From assembly GCA_024336345.1 (NCBI GenBank), contig JANFOG010000006.1, forward strand, positions 1,054,001 to 1,118,000: a stretch of DNA of 64,000 nucleotides, written 5' to 3'. Below the pieces are notes generated by a model. It saw nothing but the letters and a program-made list of their open reading frames with translations. It was not told the DNA's origin and did not search any database. This stretch comes from Mariannaea sp. PMI_226. Taxonomy: Eukaryota; Ascomycota; Sordariomycetes; Hypocreales; Nectriaceae. A program made the translations under genes and the position numbers. This document shows positions 59,254-64,000 of the stretch, one piece after another. The first letter of the stretch is position 1, and each line of letters opens with the position of its first letter.

Positions 59254-62200
59254 TCATTCTTCTCGACTCTTCTGCTCAATTCCCCATTGGGCCCAAATAT
59301 CTGACGATCCGTGGTAATCAAAGCCAAGTGCGCCGTCCTTTGGCGGGGAGCTTGGCATCACACCGTCTGTACTGAGAAGGTTACCAAAATCAATCAGGCT
59401 GGATGCATTGGCGTCTAAAGATGGCAGGGCGCTGAAGTCAAGCTCGTTGTTACCCAGATCAAAGGCAGGATCTGAGAGCATTTGGCTGATGGTTCGGCTC
59501 AGAGGGGTGTCGATGATGTTGTCGAAGTTGACTTGATTCCGGGGACTTCTTCGCCGACTCGCACTACCCAGCACGTTGTTAGGGCCTCGTGGAGTTTTGG
59601 TCGGGGTCTGTTGAAGCTGAAGCAGAGATTGCGAATTTGGTGACATCAACATGTCCCGAACGGATCGCAAAGACCGGGAAACGCTGCGAGTAATCGGCCT
59701 ATGGCTGGGTGTCGGCCGAGTTGGTGTCTTGAACGGAGTAGTTGCAGTCGCAGCGGCTTTGGGCGGAGGAGTCGAGGGACGAGCGAGAGCCGGGCTTTGG
59801 AACAGAGCCTCCAAGTCGTCGTTTTGATTTGATGTCTCGTCGCGAGAATTGACTACCACATTCTCTTTATCGGCAGCCAGCTCCTTATTTTGCCTACACT
59901 CTGTCGTTTGAATAATATTGACATCCAGATCCTGGAGAACTTTGGGTGTATTATCCTTTCGGGGAGAAGGAAAAAGTAACCGTCTCGTGCTGCCAAGTTG
60001 CTCCTCAAGCCGCTCATCCCCTCCTATATTGATTGGGCTTTGAGCGGTTCCACTCCCCCGGGAGTGAGTCGACCCAGGCTGGGAGCGAGGCAAGTCGTTG
60101 GCTGACAGACCCTTCATCGTGGTAGCGGAAGGGGCCTCGCTATCCCGCGACTGGTTTAAACTCGAGGTCATGTTTGATTGTGAAGGAGCTGCTTCATTTT
60201 GATTGAGTGAAGGACCCATGGGCTCAATAGGATCGGTGAGAAGATATGCCTCGGAAGTTGGGTTTGGTTGCATGTCGGTCTTCGTACGAGCCTTCTTGGA
60301 TCTTGTACTATTTTTATCTGGACCACGCTTCCGTCTCTCCTGCCCGAGCCGCCCGAAGCTATTGTCCCACTTGTCTGAGGGACGATGGCTTCTGTACTTG
60401 GTTACCCAAATGCCGCAAGGGTTGCAGAGTAGTTGCTCAAGCCAAGCAGACCTGTCGTCATCAATGCCCAAAGATTTCTTGACGAGTCGATAAGCAAGGG
60501 GTTTGTTTTCCCCATCACGCTTCAAAATCTCAATGGCAGTGATTCGGCCAGGCTTCTCAGAGTATTCAACATAATCTGGTACACCTTCACGATCCTGGAT
60601 CCAGATTTTGCGCCAGGTTGGGGTTTCAATGGCGCCGCAGTTTGTGCAGAATGGTGGCATTTCGCCGGCGGCGACAGCATCATCCAAACGCTGCTTGATG
60701 GAGTGCTTCTTCACTTTGTTCTTGTTCCACCTTGGAGATGATGGAGGAACGAGATCAGCGGGACATGGCGCCTCTGATAATGCCTCAGCTGGTAGAGGTG
60801 GGAGACGTGCTGAGGGGCCGACCGGATCACTCGCGGGAACCGTTATGTTAGGCCCAAAAGAGTTGGCACGCCGAAGGACGGAAGGCATTTGGTTCGTTGA
60901 ATGAGACGGCTCTGCAGATGTGGCCTGTGAGAGGGATGATGGACCAGCTGGCTCGCTCACTGGTATCGTGGGTAAAATCAAGGGGCCTGCCGACTGAGAT
61001 CTACCCATTTGTCGGAGGGGATTTGGTAATGGAGGCTGAGAGGAAACACGAATTGCGGAGCTCTGATAACTCGAGTTAGAAGTGCCTTGAGAGGAGACTG
61101 CTACAGGAGTCGCAGATGTCACCCTCGACGCCCCAGAGCACTCGGCAACCGACCTTGTAGATGCTTCAGGAACAGGGGTTGGGCTCACAGCCCTCTCAAT
61201 AGAGTCAGTGGTAGGAGGAGGAGTAAGTGCGGGCATCGGTGGTGAGGGATGGGATTTGTTTGAGGCCATATTTTGAGGTTGAGATTGATGAGAGTTCTTT
61301 AGGGGAGGTAATCCTGCTGGGGCTTCAGTGACAGCAGGTCTAGCAGGCGTGGAACTCGGTAGCGGTGTATTGTAGTTTTGAATGTGAACAAGGCCCTGGC
61401 CACCAGGTCCATTTTGAATTTGGAAAACTTGAGTAGGAATTCCAGTTGAATCCTGGACTTCCAGTACGGGTGGGTTCGGGAAGTATTGGCCGTCCTTAAG
61501 TGGGTTGAGGACAGCCTCATCGAATAGCTCATCCACATCGGCGTCCATGTAGCTGGAGCCAGCCCGTTGTGGCATAGGAGGGAGCATTGGGCTAGAAGGA
61601 GGGGGGCTCGATCTGATGAATGATGTGGCTAGATTCACGGGGGGCGAGGAGCCGATATCTTGAGGGCTATCCTCGGAGAAAATGGGAGTAGGTGCGAGGG
61701 ATTCAGGAGACCTTCCATCTTCCTGGCTTGGCGAGAGAGCCCGAAGGGGCTTCTGGGCCGATTGGTCCTGAAAGCTTTGGTTGAATTCCTGACGCATTGA
61801 TGACTCTCGCCGGGGCTTGACGTTTGGGCCGCTTCGAGGGGGGCGATTCATTGGACCACCTTCAGGAACGGGTGTTGGAGCACGCGGAACCTCTTGAAGA
61901 TGGTTGCCTGGTGCATTTTCGGTGTTCATGCCGATGGGACGAAAGTTTCGGAGAGAGCCTGAAGTGCTGGCGGCGACTCGAAGTGATTCCGGTCCAGTAG
62001 CAAATGGGTTTGTGTTCACTTTCTCGACCTGTGTTATCTTGGCTCTCTTCGTAGCTGGTCCAGGCCCATCCTCCCCTTCGGTTCCGTCTTCATATCCTGA
62101 AGTGTTTCCCTCACCAGGCTTCTTTCGTGGCCGACCTCGGGGTCGCCCTGTGGGCTTCTTCTTTCGTTTCGTGCTGCTCCTGCTTGAAGGACGAGCTGGG

Positions 62201-63104
62201 GCCTGGACCCCCATAGTTGAAGGATCGATGGGTACGGGAGCCACTCGCTGGATTTCCTGGTTTATCATCATAGGAGTCGGGCCAAGAGGCTCTCGCTGTG
62301 GTTCTGGAGCTGGTAAAATCGGGGTTGGCCCGAAGGAATCCCGTCGTTGTGCTATGGCAGGAAGGCCTTGTGATAAAGCCGGAGAGGCGACTCGAGAGAC
62401 GTGAGCCGAGTGGCCAATCTGGGGATTTGATTGAATGAATGAATTCCATTCTGAGACGCCAGTCGGGGTCATAGCTGTCTCCATTGGCCTGATAGGCTGC
62501 ATGTCCATAGCAATCGGTTGAGGGGCAAGACGTTGGACCTTGATACTGGGGGCAAGGCGGAGCTTCACCTCCAGTGTGTCTCGATTTCCGTTCCCAAAGA
62601 CTGCAAGTACATTTCGGGTGACACGACCAGTGACCATTTTTGGAGACTGAGAAATTCCTTCGCTATGCATCGACTCTAATACTGATGACAACATGCCCTG
62701 TCCTACCAACGGCGTGTCAGGTTCTGAGTAGTCGAGAGCGTAGATGTTGTAGTCGGTTTCCTGATTGATAAGTTCGGGGCTGCAGTCGGCGACTGCCTGC
62801 ATGCACACACGTATGTCTACTATTCCGATGGAATTCTTGTCGTCGAGCGGTATTGTTTGGACCTGGAGAGTCTGGGAAGATCTTGCTAAACAGTTGACTT
62901 TGTTTTCCTTATCGAAGGTATAGTGAACCTTGACTGAAGTCGCATGTTAGTGGACGACAAACAACAGTGTTGGCCAGGAAATTACTTACGGCCCATTGGC
63001 CTTATTTGAATACCCGAGTCGTCGACATCTTGGCTATTCTGAGGCATGGCCTGACCGTTTTGATTCCAGCTCCCATTAGGGGAATAGGGCATGGGCGACG
63101 CCAT
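59254..63104 (-). CDS. Ams2/Spt21-like GATA-type transcription regulator
   Basis: Two exons, 63104..62990 and 62933..59254, joined across a 56-nt intron give 1264 residues. The start MASPMPYSPNGSWNQNG precedes the Ams2/Spt21 N-terminal domain (LKVHYTFDKENKVNCLARSS, NSIGIVDIRVCMQAVADCSP, TDYNIYALDYSEPDTPLVGQ, VTRNVLAVFGNGN). A basic AT-hook-like run (GRPRGRPRKKPG) and long Ser/Pro-rich disorder follow. The zinc finger is at 801-878: CTNC, a 70-residue loop, then CNPC (normal GATA loops are 17-18). In yeasts Spt21 and Ams2 regulate histone gene transcription and, for Ams2, centromeric CENP-A supply; a similar S-phase role is inferred. C-terminal regions have further conserved-looking acidic and aromatic patches (FDLGNNELDFSALPSLD, GFDYHGSSDIWAQWG). 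Confidence 0.88.
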
Positions 63105-64000
63105 GGCGGAAGGTCCCTCCGGACAGGTGCCGGAGTTGATTCAGATGTCTTTGGAACGGTGTAAGTTGAAATTTCGATCCTGGATAGATACAAGAGAAAA
63201 GGGTGTTAAAGTAGAGACCACAGGCGAAGAGTGTATGTAAGATGGAAGAATGGTATGTGAGTGGGGGGAGGGAATGAAGATTGTTGAAGTATCGTTGTAT
63301 GTTAAAATGAAGAGGCAGGCGTCATGTTCGTGACGCGCCGAGGGGTCGCGTTTGAAGAGGCAAGTGGATACCACTTAAAGTCGAGAGGTGCGACACTCCT
63401 TGGTGCTGTAACAGGGAGGAGGATAAGGGTAATTTGATGTGAAAGGGATGAAAATAAAAAATTCAGGAAGGAAGTGAAAAGAAAAAAATTGAGAGCGGTA
63501 GATGAAGGAAAAATAAGAAAGACTACGGCTAGATACCTGAAGAAGATAGATGTTATCTTGGTTGATGATGTTGTTTGGGTAGTATGCGCACACACACACG
63601 CATAGACACACTCAATCGCTAATGGCGCGGTGTGGGTGTGTGTGTGTGAGCGCTGGGTGACAGTGGCGTGGTTTCAGTGGCTGTAGCGGCTGGCCAGCGA
63701 ATAGCGCCTAGGGATGGTGAGTTTTTTTGGCGCGTCCAACAAAGTGGCCAGCTAGGCGTCGCGCTCTGTAAAGGTACCCTGGGAGGAAAAGAGGTGAGAC
63801 ACGTGCAGGTCGACCCCAATGTTGCAGGTTGCACGGGGCGTTCCTCCCACAAGCGGCACCTGTTCGAGAATTCGGGTGTGCCCCACAAGGATTGCCGGAG
63901 CAGATGCGGCCCCACTTGTGGCTCTTGGCGCCGGGATAAGCTTGGCTGTACCCCCGAAAAGTAGCTTTTTTTTTGTTGGTTGCTCGCCTTGGGTGAATAT
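63105..64000. promoter_or_regulatory. Upstream region of the GATA gene to the window edge
   Basis: About 900 bp. ACGCG cores are at 63333-63337, 63347-63351 (reverse) and 63731-63735 (reverse). A TG/CA-rich stretch (63590-63650) and a T run (63967-63974) are present. Short frames at the right edge have no recognisable content. Confidence 0.5.

Overview
The window is nuclear DNA of a filamentous ascomycete (Pezizomycotina). The protein content points to a Sordariomycete, and I would guess Hypocreales; this rests on remembered family resemblance, not on a search. Evidence: genes carry short spliceosomal introns (50-117 nt, GTRNGY-type donors, CTAAC/CTGAC-like branch sites), the elongator tRNA-Met has an intron at the canonical 37/38 position, 5' leaders are pyrimidine- or CAA-rich, and nearly every protein is a single-copy fungal housekeeping factor.

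Layout, left to right. 1-8.9 kb: 3' part of a 4EHP-type cap-binding protein (+), tri-snRNP protein Sad1/USP39 (-), SSU-processome WD40 protein Utp13 (-), and an unknown conserved-looking membrane protein (+) diverging from it. 8.9-18 kb is gene-poor: a possible decayed small gene near 11.4 kb and a four-exon DUF6594-like membrane protein (12.6-13.6 kb). 18-24.5 kb: MCM5 (-) and the GARP subunit Vps54 (+) share a divergent promoter with three ACGCG boxes. 24.5-34 kb holds one confident gene, a small secreted protein (26.5-26.9 kb), followed by a 7.2 kb stretch without a clear gene. 34-43 kb: a His/Tyr/Asp-repeat, Pro-rich GPI-type wall protein (+), APC8/Cdc23 (-), a small cysteine-rich intracellular protein (+), a possible Zn-cluster remnant, and farnesyl diphosphate synthase (+). 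43.6-49.7 kb: a large RA-like/PH-domain protein (-) and a MAT2B/RmlD-like reductase (-) with a 20-nt micro-exon. 51.3-51.8 kb: two tiny intron-containing genes lying tail to tail, one encoding a six-cysteine secreted peptide. 52.7-53.8 kb: two near-identical tRNA-Cys genes and an intron-containing tRNA-Met. 54.5-63.1 kb: spliceosomal MFAP1 (+), DNA polymerase alpha B subunit (-) and an Ams2/Spt21-type GATA factor (-).

The confident genes mostly serve core processes: mRNA cap recognition and splicing (4EHP, Sad1, MFAP1), ribosome assembly (Utp13), DNA replication and S phase (MCM5, POLA2, Ams2/Spt21), mitotic proteolysis (APC8), retrograde traffic (Vps54) and isoprenoid synthesis (FPPS). The replication genes MCM5 and POLA2 carry clustered MluI-cell-cycle-box motifs, consistent with MBF control. 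Exon joins were worked out by hand from splice motifs, reading-frame continuity and family conservation. I found no transposon open reading frame, CRISPR array or secondary-metabolite cluster. The most original material is in small genes that simple ORF calling misses.
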